NCBI GenBank assembly: GCA_018335755.1
Contig: JAGXRK010000019.1
Span: forward strand, 124,001 to 188,000
Direction of reading: 5' to 3'
Length of the DNA stretch: 64,000 bases
DNA from: Ignavibacterium sp.
GTDB lineage: Bacteria > Bacteroidota > Ignavibacteria > Ignavibacteriales > Ignavibacteriaceae
Shown here: positions 1 to 9,459 of the stretch, piece by piece
Numbering within the stretch: the first letter of the stretch is position 1
Layout of the letters: every line of letters starts with the position of its first letter
Made by a program: the position numbers and the translations under genes
Notes under the pieces: generated by a model
The model's database searches: none
Told to the model about the DNA's origin: nothing
The model's input: the letters and a program-made list of their open reading frames with translations, nothing else

Positions 1-3000
1 TGATACTATTTTCAAAAATAATTTTACTGGTATTTAGTGCTTCGGTATATACAGTAAAAGAATCAGGCTGAACAGAGATATACCTGGTAAAATAGACTGA
101 GTCTCCTTCATTCAAATAAAAATCCAATCTTAAACTATCAACCGGAATGTAACCATAGTTATTTACCTTTAAACTTAGATTTATATCAATTCCTTGTAAA
201 GTTGAATCAGGATTAAAAGTCAAATCCTTCGGTATCATTGAAATTTCAGGTAAGTAGTCATAATTCACTTTTAGAGAATTAAATTTCATTGGCTGCCCTG
301 CACCGAATGAAGAATCAATTAGCACAAAATTCATCTTTAAATAATTATAATCCTCAACATTAATGCCGGTAAGCGAATAAGTTTGTTGTGTTAAAGTGTC
401 AATAGTTTCCCACGCACCAGAGTTCTTGTTTTTACCAAGCAGATAAGCTCTGTAAATACCATTTGAATTGGTTTGATCAATATTGAATTCTAAATCATAC
501 CATTTTGAAGCTGGACCGACTTGCTGGGTAGAAATGGCTCCGTTTGACTCAATATACGTTCCAGCATATTTATAAAATCCGGGTAAATATGGTGTGATAC
601 CGGGTCTAAATGCGGTGAAGTAGACAAAATTGTTAATGTGATCATAAGTAATTCCATAATAGTTCTTTGATGGGAAAGCATAGCGCCATTCCTCCTCAAA
701 AAGCCCATCGGGTAATCTATATCTTCTCATAAAGGTTAAATTATAGTTTTCATAAACTATAGCATATCCATTTACTACAAAAAAGCTTGAAACTCTTCGC
801 ATAGTGGATCCACCAAATATTATATCATCACCAACTTTTTCCCAGTTATTGAATGGATCAAAAGTTCTCATAACAAATTTATTTGGATAAAGTGATGTAC
901 CTGTTGCTAAATTATAAACAAATTCACCATCAGAATAGATATAAACACCTCCAATTTGAGTTGGGTTTGCATTTGTTAAAAGTAAACTATCGGGAATTTG
1001 TACTCTACTTGTATCACCGGTTTCCGGATTAATTCGAAGTAAATTATCTAAGGGACCTGTGCATACATAAACGAACCCATCGTGTGACATTAAATGGCTA
1101 TAAATATAAACTTCCAGATTGGGTATAGAACCATAGTTCTGACCTTTCACTGTTCCATTAAAGCCGGTACCAATTTTATATATTTTGGAGTTGGCACCAT
1201 TTGTAAAAGTGGGTAAATGGCCGAAATAAAAATATGTACCATCAGTCACAAATGTCGAAGGTTCTGTAGAATCCGGTGTTAACGAAATCATTATTGAATC
1301 AACAAAAAACTTTTGTGAAGGATAAGGCGGTTTTACATCAGTATTCAATACGAATGCATTATACTGCTCGGAATAATCCACATTTTCAACTTCAAAAACC
1401 TGCAAATTCTGCTTCTGTGAAATATATCCTGCTCCATCATGATTTGTAATACTGAATATATTTATTGGACTGTAATTTGTATCAATTACATCATAAATCA
1501 ATGCTCTCCAGAAGTATTCTCCATCAGGGAGAGATGGCGATGTCCATTTTAGTATTCCGTCCGTAGGAATTAACTCCGGAGATTCCACAAAATAACCACC
1601 TGTTGTAAAATCCAGATTATTCTTAATCTGAATTTTGTATTGAAATTCCCTGTCGAAATAAAAGCCAATATCTGACAAAACAAAATTGATATTACTATTA
1701 CTAGTAAAATATCCATTGACAGGTTTAATGATATTAGGCTGACCAAAATCAAAGACCGTAAAACTATTCGAAGCCATATTATCAGAATCATCCAGTTCTT
1801 CGATGACATCTTTTGCATTAACTCTGGCTATTAATGTGAATAACCCTGACTCCTGAGGAACCCAGGTAAACTCTGCTGTAGAAGTAAAACCGAAACTGGG
1901 CAGCTTAATTTCTTCTATAAGATTAGTGCTGTCGGTTGAATTAGCAAACAATTCCACTGTAACTGAGTCATTCGGAAAGACAATGCCCCAATTCCTGATA
2001 TTCACATTAACCGAAACAGAGTCTTCTTTAAGTGGATTTGTAGGTGATATGGAAATATCTGATGACTTTAAAGTAAAATCCGGAGCTTTAGGTAAAGTAA
2101 TCTCAATTGCCGGATCACCCAAATATGATAGTTGAGCAAGCATTTGATCGAATACACCACCGCCTACTGCTGCCTTAGCGCTTAGAATTGCATCACCAAT
2201 AACATAATTTTGCGTATTGAAAACCTGATTAAATAATCTTTCATTAAGGGTTTTTCCTGTCTGCCAAAATGTTAACCCAACGCTTCCCCAGAAACCAATT
2301 GCACCTTTATTAGGAACTTTAATGAATAATTCTCCAAAAGATTCGGTGTTGTCAAAATGTGCAGTATAACAGGTAATACTTAACACTACAGGAAGTTTGT
2401 TGGGATTGTCAAGTTCATTTATATCATCTTTGGTGAAAACAAGATCCCATTGAGCACCGCCGCCATGCCCATAATAATTAACAATGGCTGCTCCGTTATT
2501 AATTTCCTGCCTCATCTTAGGTCCGCCCCCAAGGTACTGAATATCCGGAGGTTCCGGAAAGTTAAACACTTTTGTGACTGTTATTCCATTTGGAGTTAAA
2601 TACTGTGATTCCAGTAAATGGCAGGCATTGTTAAATCCAAATATTATCTGATCTTCATAACTCAATCCGGAAGCAAGCAGAATAACATTTTCTTTCCATT
2701 GTTTAGTGTTATCAGAAGGATAATTAATTATTTTGTTTACAAGAACATTAGCTTCTTCAAGTGTTTCACAGGATAATCTTCCAATAGCGATATCAGGTGA
2801 AATATTATTGCCCGCAACCGCAGCTATTAAATTATCACTCGGAAGCTGACCAAACCGAAACGCATGGTATGGAATTGACGGTATGAAATTTTTTCGATTA
2901 TTGGGAAATATTTCTCTATAGTCTGAACTCATATCACCCATAAGGACAATATAATTGGGTGCAGGAGAAACCCAATTTTCAAATGCATATTTTGCAAAAC

Positions 3001-4996
3001 TCTGTAATGCCCATGGATTGAGTAGCCCGTATGAAAATTCATTATATATATCATCAACAACAACAACTTTTACTCTTGGATTGGAAAAGCCTGCCAAATT
3101 ATTTTCTCTGTAATTTGCCAACTGTTGAGCAGCAGGTAAAAAGTCCTTATGAGTAATTATTATATAATCAGAACCGTTAGCAGGATTACGTAAATCCGAA
3201 TTAATATTTTTAACTAAAGAATCAGGAAGTAAAAAGTAATCATCAGCAACACAAAAATATTCAGTTTGTGTAAAAATAGTATCAATAAAGATCACCGCCT
3301 GCTCGTTGTTATTAGTTATTTGAGGATTACTTATTAATTCGCCTCGCTCAGGAATGTAAACTTTCATATTATCCCTTTGCCATCTCCAAAGGTAGTATCT
3401 ATTTGGTCCAAAGTCATTCGGGGGACTCTTGAAATGGTAAAAATTCGGATATGTTCTGTTTAACCGCCAATACTCAAACTCCAAATAATTTATCCAGACA
3501 AAATCATTTTGAGCATCCGGACATATATCTCCGAATAGGAAAACCGATACCAAATTATCCTGTAAAATTCTGATTGTATCACCACTATTGCTTGCACCGA
3601 TATAAAATGACTTTTCAAATACTGCAGGTTCTTGTCCATTCCATTGTTTAACACCCAAATCCTGACCATTAAAGCGAATGGTTGCACTATGTCCATTTTG
3701 AGTAGCACACGAAGTAGATGTTCGTCCATGAAAACCAATTCGAAGTTTAGCATCAAGGATAATCTGACTTCTCTTTTGGGGAATGCTGTCCTCTTCTATC
3801 CAATATAGAAAATCTTTAAATGGTGCCCTATTCCTTGCCTCGGCAAAGGACCACATCCAGTAGTCGCGTTGATCATTCAAAGCTAAACCAAATCGATCGA
3901 AGTTTAAATCTTTCTCATATGTTAATTTTTCTACAGTTGTTGTTATGTATGGTGTTGAACCGCTTGGAAACCCATCAATGACTTTAAAATTATTTACTGA
4001 ATCTGCCTGATAAGAAAACCAGTAAACATTTGTTTTATTGTAAATGTTCATTCGAGTGTATTCATCAACAGGACTAGCTGGACCACCAATAAATTGGAAA
4101 TAATCGCCAGCATTGAAGACACCATTTACATCTTTATCTATGATATCAATTGGAATAGAATTTCCATCGTTAAATAATTCAAAGTTCATTCCCTCTAAGC
4201 TAGTTGAGGGAATACCAGAATTAACCAGCATTTCGTAAGTTATTCTATATACACCTTTTTGGTTAAGGTATATTTTATAATAATCCTTTTCAGGATTATA
4301 CCAGTAAGAACTTAACTCCAATTTAGATTCCAAAGTAGGTTCTACTTTGCCAATAAAATCCCTTGCTAAATTGTAGTTTATAACCGATGATTTCAATATT
4401 TCATCAGTCATCTTATCCTGAATTTTGCTGATGACGGAGTAATTTTCAAAACTTGCTTTATATGAAACTTTAACGGTTAGTTTTTTATTGTAAATTAATT
4501 CTCTGGTAACAGGATTAAACTGATAAGGCGCAATACTAACAGAAGCAATTCGTGCATAACGCATTATAAAATCGCCATCAATCTCAGCAGCTAATGCAGG
4601 GAAATATGCATTATTATTATAAATTTCCATATCATAGGGTAAAATTTCAAACGGCTGGTCTAAAGAATCAGGAGCAGGTATAATAAATTTATCCGATATT
4701 TTCTCTGTTTCGATTGAGAGTATCTCAATGCTTATTTCTGAATTATAAGGAATACCAATTTTTAAGTTATAATTTGGCAACCAGGGTTCTCCCGCTAATC
4801 TTATATTTATGTCTTTTCCTTCAATGTAATTATATTTTCTTCCATTAACTTCAGCCTCTTTGATCAAATAACTGTTTTCAAAGTTAAACTCAATCTTTAA
4901 GTGTTCGGCAGTGTTTTCTAATATTCTGTGTGTTTGAGATTGAGTAATACCTGAAAGAATGGAAATGATGAATAGTAAACAGATAAATTTCTTCAT
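1..4996 (-). CDS. Secreted gingipain-family (peptidase C25) cysteine protease, 3'-truncated by window edge
   Basis: The frame is open from an ATG at 4996 to the window edge, about 1665 codons, with the C-terminus missing. Residues 1-20 (MKKFICLLFIISILSG...) form a signal peptide. A prodomain-like N-terminal region follows, then the C25 catalytic core. I see the His motif NYYGHGGG with His844 and, 32 residues later, SITCYTAHF with Cys876. That order and spacing match the gingipain His/Cys dyad. After the core come CARDB-like beta domains (one starts near APDFTLKSSD, another near the window edge) and a region resembling a propeller. C25 proteins of this phylum (including PorU) are usually exported by, or belong to, the type IX secretion system. 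The C-terminal sorting domain would lie outside the window. It could be PorU itself or a surface protease; its length favours a large surface protease. Confidence 0.85.
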   Translation of the reverse strand, partial: MKKFICLLFIISILSGITQSQTHRILENTAEHLKIEFNFENSYLIKEAEVNGRKYNYIEGKDINIRLAGEPWLPNYNLKIGIPYNSEISIEILSIETEKISDKFIIPAPDSLDQPFEILPYDMEIYNNNAYFPALAAEIDGDFIMRYARIASVSIAPYQFNPVTRELIYNKKLTVKVSYKASFENYSVISKIQDKMTDEILKSSVINYNLARDFIGKVEPTLESKLELSSYWYNPEKDYYKIYLNQKGVYRITYEMLVNSGIPSTSLEGMNFELFNDGNSIPIDIIDKDVNGVFNAGDYFQFIGGPASPVDEYTRMNIYNKTNVYWFSYQADSVNNFKVIDGFPSGSTPYITTTVEKLTYEKDLNFDRFGLALNDQRDYWMWSFAEARNRAPFKDFLYWIEEDSIPQKRSQIILDAKLRIGFHGRTSTSCATQNGHSATIRFNGQDLGVKQWNGQEPAVFEKSFYIGASNSGDTIRILQDNLVSVFLFGDICPDAQNDFVWINYLEFEYWRLNRTYPNFYHFKSPPNDFGPNRYYLWRWQRDNMKVYIPERGELISNPQITNNNEQAVIFIDTIFTQTEYFCVADDYFLLPDSLVKNINSDLRNPANGSDYIIITHKDFLPAAQQLANYRENNLAGFSNPRVKVVVVDDIYNEFSYGLLNPWALQSFAKYAFENWVSPAPNYIVLMGDMSSDYREIFPNNRKNFIPSIPYHAFRFGQLPSDNLIAAVAGNNISPDIAIGRLSCETLEEANVLVNKIINYPSDNTKQWKENVILLASGLSYEDQIIFGFNNACHLLESQYLTPNGITVTKVFNFPEPPDIQYLGGGPKMRQEINNGAAIVNYYGHGGGAQWDLVFTKDDINELDNPNKLPVVLSITCYTAHFDNTESFGELFIKVPNKGAIGFWGSVGLTFWQTGKTLNERLFNQVFNTQNYVIGDAILSAKAAVGGGVFDQMLAQLSYLGDPAIEITLPKAPDFTLKSSDISISPTNPLKEDSVSVNVNIRNWGIVFPNDSVTVELFANSTDSTNLIEEIKLPSFGFTSTAEFTWVPQESGLFTLIARVNAKDVIEELDDSDNMASNSFTVFDFGQPNIIKPVNGYFTSNSNINFVLSDIGFYFDREFQYKIQIKNNLDFTTGGYFVESPELIPTDGILKWTSPSLPDGEYFWRALIYDVIDTNYSPINIFSITNHDGAGYISQKQNLQVFEVENVDYSEQYNAFVLNTDVKPPYPSQKFFVDSIMISLTPDSTEPSTFVTDGTYFYFGHLPTFTNGANSKIYKIGTGFNGTVKGQNYGSIPNLEVYIYSHLMSHDGFVYVCTGPLDNLLRINPETGDTSRVQIPDSLLLTNANPTQIGGVYIYSDGEFVYNLATGTSLYPNKFVMRTFDPFNNWEKVGDDIIFGGSTMRRVSSFFVVNGYAIVYENYNLTFMRRYRLPDGLFEEEWRYAFPSKNYYGITYDHINNFVYFTAFRPGITPYLPGFYKYAGTYIESNGAISTQQVGPASKWYDLEFNIDQTNSNGIYRAYLLGKNKNSGAWETIDTLTQQTYSLTGINVEDYNYLKMNFVLIDSSFGAGQPMKFNSLKVNYDYLPEISMIPKDLTFNPDSTLQGIDINLSLKVNNYGYIPVDSLRLDFYLNEGDSVYFTRYISVQPDSFTVYTEALNTSKIIFENSI

Positions 4997-5033
4997 TGAA
5001 AACCTGATATGATTAAAATTTTGAGGGTAACTT

Positions 5034-5063
5034 ATATTATTACTGAAAACTGCGCAAGGTCAA
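5034..5063 (-). promoter_or_regulatory. Sigma70-like promoter of the C25 peptidase gene
   Basis: On the minus strand TTGACC (5063-5058) is followed 18 bases later by TAATAT (5039-5034), in the 135-base gap between the sugar transferase gene and the peptidase start. The match to TTGACA/TATAAT is good, but the spacing is one base longer than ideal, and promoter consensus in this phylum often differs. It suggests the peptidase is transcribed separately from the polysaccharide locus. Confidence 0.4.
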
Positions 5064-5131
5064 AAATTTGGTTAAATTCCTGGTACATTAGTAGATAAGG
5101 TTATATCTATAGTAATTACGATTGAACTTGT

Positions 5132-5707
5132 TCAAATATTCCCTTCGTTACTCAAAACAACTTTAATAGTTTTTAACACAATTTTAAGATCACTCAAAAA
5201 AGTAGCCTTTTTATAATAATCTATTTCCATCTTAACCCGCTGTTCGGGTGTTAGTCTTTGCCTACCATTGATTTGAGATATTCCTGTTACTCCTGGTTTA
5301 TATTTGAAGACCTCTCTCTGTTCGGGATTATACTTTTCGGTTATACTTGTAATTTCAGGACGCGGACCTACTAAACTCATTTCGCCTTTCAGAACATTAA
5401 AAAAATTAGGAATTTCGTCAATACTCGTTCTTCTTAAAAATCTTCCCACTTTAGTAATTCTAGGGTCATTTTCCTGAGTGAGTTCAGGTCCAATTTCTAA
5501 TGCATTGAGAACCATCCCACGAAACTTAATAAACCTGAAAGGTTCACCATTTAGACCAGTTCTATTCTGAATAAAAAAAGCAGGTCCTTTTGACTCTATC
5601 TTTATTGCTATTGCGGAAACTAACAGAATTGGTGAAGAAATTATTAAGGTGAGGATGCTAAAAAAAATATCGGTAAGTCTCTTTATAAAACTGCCCTGTT
5701 TTCCCAT
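5132..5707 (-). CDS. Initiating phosphosugar transferase (PglC/WcaJ C-terminal type)
   Basis: This 191-residue protein is the small monotopic phosphoglycosyl transferase core without the extra WbaP/WcaJ membrane domain. It would move a sugar phosphate from a UDP-sugar to undecaprenyl phosphate to start a repeat unit. Visible motifs are the N-terminal hydrophobic re-entrant helix (FFSILTLIISSPILLVSAIA), KFRGM (usually KFRSM/TM), the Asp-Glu catalytic dyad in TSIDEIPNFFNVLKGEMS, SLVGPRPE and the terminal PGVTGISQINGR. It is the last gene of the polysaccharide locus, 12 bases after an aminotransferase. That pairing is typical of loci whose first sugar is an amino or acetamido sugar, so a PglC-like substrate is plausible but inferred. 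Confidence 0.9.
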   Translation of the reverse strand: MGKQGSFIKRLTDIFFSILTLIISSPILLVSAIAIKIESKGPAFFIQNRTGLNGEPFRFIKFRGMVLNALEIGPELTQENDPRITKVGRFLRRTSIDEIPNFFNVLKGEMSLVGPRPEITSITEKYNPEQREVFKYKPGVTGISQINGRQRLTPEQRVKMEIDYYKKATFLSDLKIVLKTIKVVLSNEGNI

Positions 5708-5719
5708 AGCCTGGAAAAA

Positions 5720-6880
5720 CTATTTCCTGAATTTATTTAATACATCGGTTACAACACTAATTACCTTTTCAATGCTCTCGTCCGTCATTCCTGGATAGAT
5801 AGGAAGAGACATTAATCTGGGAAATGCTGCCGAGGAAACAGGAAAATCCTTATCATCAAGATTAAAAGTTTTCTGATAGTATAAATGCTGATGAACAGGC
5901 ATAAAATGCACCCCGATGCCTATATTTTGTTTCTTGAGTTCATCAATTAACTGAGCTCTGTTTTTCGTTAACATTTCAAGGTTTAGTTTAACAGGATATA
6001 AATGCCACGAGGATTCTCTGTCACCTTTAATAGTGTGTAGTTTAATTAAATCAAAATCTTTAAAGGCTTCTGTGTAACGAGCAGCTATTTTTTTCCGCCA
6101 CTCCCACATAATATCAACTTTTTTTAATTGAGGAAGACCGAGTGATGCCTGAAGATCAGTGAAATTGTACTTATAGCCAGGAGCAACTACTTCATAATAC
6201 CAGGAACCGGATTCACTATACCTTTTCCAAGCATCCCTGTTTATGCCGTGTAAGCGCATAATTGCAGTTCTTTCAGCAATCTCCTCGTTATTTGTACAGA
6301 TCATACCTCCCTCGCCAGTAGAAAGTGTTTTAGTGGCATAAAAACTGAAACAGGTAACGTCTGAAAGTGTACCTATCTTTTTACCCTTGTAATAAGCAGG
6401 AAGTGAGTGGGCAGCGTCTTCAAGAACACGTAAATTATAATTCTTTGCTAATTCAAGAATTTCATCCATATCACAAGGTTGACCACCGTAGTGAACGGGA
6501 ATTATTGCTTTAGTCTTTGGGGTAATCGATTTTTCAATTTCTTCAAGTGAGATGTTAAGAGTATCTTCATCCACATCAACAATAACCGGTTTTGCACCAA
6601 AATAACATACAATTTCAGCAGTTGCAGGAAATGTCATAGTCGGAAGAATAACTTCATCATCCTTCTCAATTCCAAAAGCTTCCAGAGTAAGATGACCAGC
6701 TGCAGTCCAGGAGCTGACAGCAACAGATCGTTTAGCTCCAATATATTTATTGAATTCTTGTTCAAATCGGATGGTTTTGGGACCCATGCTAAGCCAGCCG
6801 GATCGTACGGTATCTGCAATTTCAGCAACTTCCTCTTCAGAAATGAAGGGCTTATGGAATAATAGAAAATCTTTATTCAT
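5720..6880 (-). CDS. DegT/DnrJ/EryC1/StrS family sugar aminotransferase
   Basis: A PLP-dependent fold-type I enzyme of 386 residues that transfers an amino group to a nucleotide keto-sugar (ArnB/PglE/WecE type). Evidence is the N-terminal GWLSMGPKT substrate loop, EDAAHSLPA (PLP contacts), and FSFYATKTLSTGEGGM with the Schiff-base Lys. The C-terminal motifs GYKYNFTDLQASLG and GIGVHFMPVH are also present. It lies directly upstream of the PglC-like transferase, so it probably makes the amino sugar that starts the repeat unit. No 4,6-dehydratase for its keto-sugar substrate is visible in the locus. A 189-base AT-rich gap separates it from the gene upstream. Confidence 0.9.
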   Translation of the reverse strand: MNKDFLLFHKPFISEEEVAEIADTVRSGWLSMGPKTIRFEQEFNKYIGAKRSVAVSSWTAAGHLTLEAFGIEKDDEVILPTMTFPATAEIVCYFGAKPVIVDVDEDTLNISLEEIEKSITPKTKAIIPVHYGGQPCDMDEILELAKNYNLRVLEDAAHSLPAYYKGKKIGTLSDVTCFSFYATKTLSTGEGGMICTNNEEIAERTAIMRLHGINRDAWKRYSESGSWYYEVVAPGYKYNFTDLQASLGLPQLKKVDIMWEWRKKIAARYTEAFKDFDLIKLHTIKGDRESSWHLYPVKLNLEMLTKNRAQLIDELKKQNIGIGVHFMPVHQHLYYQKTFNLDDKDFPVSSAAFPRLMSLPIYPGMTDESIEKVISVVTDVLNKFRK

Positions 6881-7069
6881 ACAAGAATAATTATACTAAA
6901 TGAGGAGAATAAAAAAAAATTGTATCTGAAATATTTTACTTTTAAAAATAATGTACAAAATATGTTTTTTTTTGAATAAATGAAATCTTCAAATTAGATT
7001 TTTAACTGATTTATAACTGGTTAAGAAATCTTATACAACTAAGAATTAAGAATGAATTGATTTATTTAA

Positions 7070-8215
7070 TCATTCTATCAAATCAAGATTATCCTTTAGA
7101 AATCTTTTAATTTTTCTATTGTCCTCTATATCTGTTGGCAGATTAAGCATTTTTTTTGAAGCCTCGACTGAGTTAGTATGCAAATCCTTGTCATAGAACC
7201 ACAAACACAAATTTTCTTTTATCGGATAAAGTGGTGATATAAACCAATCCCCTAAAATTATTTTATTTTTTCTGGCGTTTGAAAAAAATAATTCCCTGTC
7301 CCTTACTAAGATAGGATATTTTAGGAATAAATGATCGTCAAAAAGACTTTCCCTCACAAATTTTTTATTATTAGCCTTGAGGAAAGCAGTGTAATCCTTT
7401 GCATTTTTTTTCCTTAAATAATTAACCTGCTTAAGTTTTTTTAATCTTTTTATTCCTGCTACAATTTGTACAAAAGACATTTCCTTGAAATAATTGATTG
7501 GTATCTTAATATCAGACATTTCATCACCCTGAGTTGATCCGATTATCAAGTTCTTTTTACTAAGAATCCTATAAAGATTAATAAAAAAGTAGTATGTATG
7601 CTTATTTATTAAATACTCTCTCAAAAATAACAGCATTATTAGGGTAATATTATCGAGCAGGCCTGGTTTAATTTTTTCATGCTCCAGTGCTTTCACTGAT
7701 TCTAATAAACTCTTGTTATTAACAACCAAAAATCCCCCGATGCCGGTCGAGTAAGGTTTATTCCACTGAGTTGAATAAAATGCTGCATCACAGAAGGAAC
7801 CGTTTGGTTTCCCTTTATAATATCCACCAAAACCGTGTGTACAATCCTCAACCGTAAAGAGAGTGTGCTTTCTAGCAAATTCAGTTATTTGTTCAAGATT
7901 AGAAGATAATCCGAAAGTGTTCTGGCATATAATCACCTTCGTTCTTGGGGTAATAGCGCTTTCTAATTTTGAAATGTCCATATTATAAGTATCTGGCGAT
8001 ATATCAACATAAACCGGTTTTGCTCCGAGGTATATAATTGCATTCGGAACAACTACACAAGTAAAAGCAGGAATGATAACTTCGTCCTCTTCACCAACTC
8101 CCATTGCCTTTAATACAGCATAAAGCGCAACTCTGCCTTTCCAATAAAGAAATACTCTTTCCGGAGTGGTTTCAACAATTGCTGCAATTCGATTCTTATA
8201 CTTTTGAATACGCAT
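7070..8215 (-). CDS. Divergent DegT-family aminotransferase-like protein
   Basis: This 381-residue member of the DegT/DnrJ/EryC1/StrS fold has EDEVIIPAFTCVVVPNAI, PVYVDISPDTYNMD, VEDCTHGFGGYYKGKP and FYSTQWNKPYSTGIGGF. The last keeps a Lys where the PLP Schiff base forms, although the surrounding residues are unusual. The C-terminal half differs much from the neighbouring aminotransferase and is rich in Lys and aromatic residues. It would act on a nucleotide or lipid-linked sugar. Its stop lies upstream of the 189-base gap, and its start is 17 bases after the GT4 gene. A catalytically altered paralogue cannot be excluded. Confidence 0.75.
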   Translation of the reverse strand: MRIQKYKNRIAAIVETTPERVFLYWKGRVALYAVLKAMGVGEEDEVIIPAFTCVVVPNAIIYLGAKPVYVDISPDTYNMDISKLESAITPRTKVIICQNTFGLSSNLEQITEFARKHTLFTVEDCTHGFGGYYKGKPNGSFCDAAFYSTQWNKPYSTGIGGFLVVNNKSLLESVKALEHEKIKPGLLDNITLIMLLFLREYLINKHTYYFFINLYRILSKKNLIIGSTQGDEMSDIKIPINYFKEMSFVQIVAGIKRLKKLKQVNYLRKKNAKDYTAFLKANNKKFVRESLFDDHLFLKYPILVRDRELFFSNARKNKIILGDWFISPLYPIKENLCLWFYDKDLHTNSVEASKKMLNLPTDIEDNRKIKRFLKDNLDLIE

Positions 8216-8232
8216 TAAATTATCTGGCTAAA

Positions 8233-9459
8233 TCAATTACTGACAGCATCTAAAAATTTTTTTGAGAGAATTTGATAATCGTGATACTTAAGACAAAATC
8301 TTCTACCATTTTCCCCTAGTTCCATTAATTCTTCATCGGACAGTGAAAGAAGGTATTGAACTGCATCGGCTATTGCTCTAGTATTTTCGGGCTCAATTGA
8401 GATTCCACATTTGGCTTCGGTAGTAATATCATTACCTGCTTTTATGGCCTGAATAATTGGTTTACCTGCCATCATATAATCCATAAGCTTATTTGGACTT
8501 ATTCCAAAACGGAATACAGGTTGATTCTGCAAACCTATGTAAAGAATATCCAGTTTATCGAGAAGAGCTGGAATAAATGTTTTGGGCAGAGGATCTATAA
8601 AATGAACATTATTTAAGTTGTACTGCTTTACTTTTTGTTTTAAATTTTCTTTTTCCTGACCCCTTCCGATTAAAAATAAAACCACATTATCATTTTGTAA
8701 AATCTGCATGGCATCGATTAAAGGAAAAAGGGCATTCGCAACACCATGATTTCCGGCATAACCAATTATTTTTTTTTTCTGTAACTTTATTTTTAATATT
8801 AGCTCGTTTAACCAATGAGGAATTTCAATTTCAATATTCCAATCTTCAACAACAATTCCATTCGGGACATAAATGAACTTTTCGGGTTTTAAGCCATGTT
8901 CAACCATATATTCCTTCGCTTCAGGCAGCACAGTAACAACCTTATCAGTGTGTTTAAAAGCATAATTTTCAGCCATCTGCATTGCCATTATAAAAGGATG
9001 CCATTTAGAAAATCCTCCTAATTCTATAATAGAAAGCGGCCAAAGATCACAAACTTCAAATACCAATTTTGAATTACATATTGAGGCAATTTTTTTTGCA
9101 GAATATATATCAAAAACGAACGTAGACGAAGCAATAACTATATCGGGATTAAATTCAGCCGCAATTCTTTTTTTTGATGTTGACAGCTTACGCAGAAAAG
9201 CAAAAATGTTTAGGACTCTCTTTATGGTGTTTCTGCTGTAATCAGGAGTTTTGAAGACTAAATAATCAATACCGTCAACATTCTGTTTTTTGATGTCTTT
9301 TACTGATTCAAATTGTTTCGAGCGTAGATGATGGTGGGAGGCTGTAACAACTAATACTTTATGCCCAGCCTTCTTCCAATAATTTGCCAGATAATACGGC
9401 CTGTATTCCATACCCATCGAGGGGGCACCAGCATATAGGTTTATTATTAGTATTCTCAT
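8233..9459 (-). CDS. Glycosyltransferase family 4 (WbuB-like)
   Basis: A cytoplasmic GT-B fold transferase of 408 residues. The N-terminal half has a glycine-bearing loop (NLYAGAPSMGMEYRPYYLA) and FEVCDLWPLSIIELGG, a motif of WbuB-type (acetamidofucose) transferases. The C-terminal nucleotide-binding half has GYAGNHGVANAL, FGISPNKLMDYMMAGKPII and the GISIEPENT loop. Its ATG overlaps the stop of wecB by four bases (9456-9459), which points to translational coupling. It probably adds the second or a later sugar of the repeat unit; the actual sugar cannot be told from the sequence. Confidence 0.85.
   Translation of the reverse strand: MRILIINLYAGAPSMGMEYRPYYLANYWKKAGHKVLVVTASHHHLRSKQFESVKDIKKQNVDGIDYLVFKTPDYSRNTIKRVLNIFAFLRKLSTSKKRIAAEFNPDIVIASSTFVFDIYSAKKIASICNSKLVFEVCDLWPLSIIELGGFSKWHPFIMAMQMAENYAFKHTDKVVTVLPEAKEYMVEHGLKPEKFIYVPNGIVVEDWNIEIEIPHWLNELILKIKLQKKKIIGYAGNHGVANALFPLIDAMQILQNDNVVLFLIGRGQEKENLKQKVKQYNLNNVHFIDPLPKTFIPALLDKLDILYIGLQNQPVFRFGISPNKLMDYMMAGKPIIQAIKAGNDITTEAKCGISIEPENTRAIADAVQYLLSLSDEELMELGENGRRFCLKYHDYQILSKKFLDAVSN

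Noticed and set aside
1570-3756. Several short open frames on both strands
   Set aside because: All lie within the long C25 peptidase frame in other phases.
6881-7069. Regulatory site or small gene in the 189-base gap between the aminotransferase genes
   Set aside because: Simply AT-rich with no hairpin, box or start I can support.
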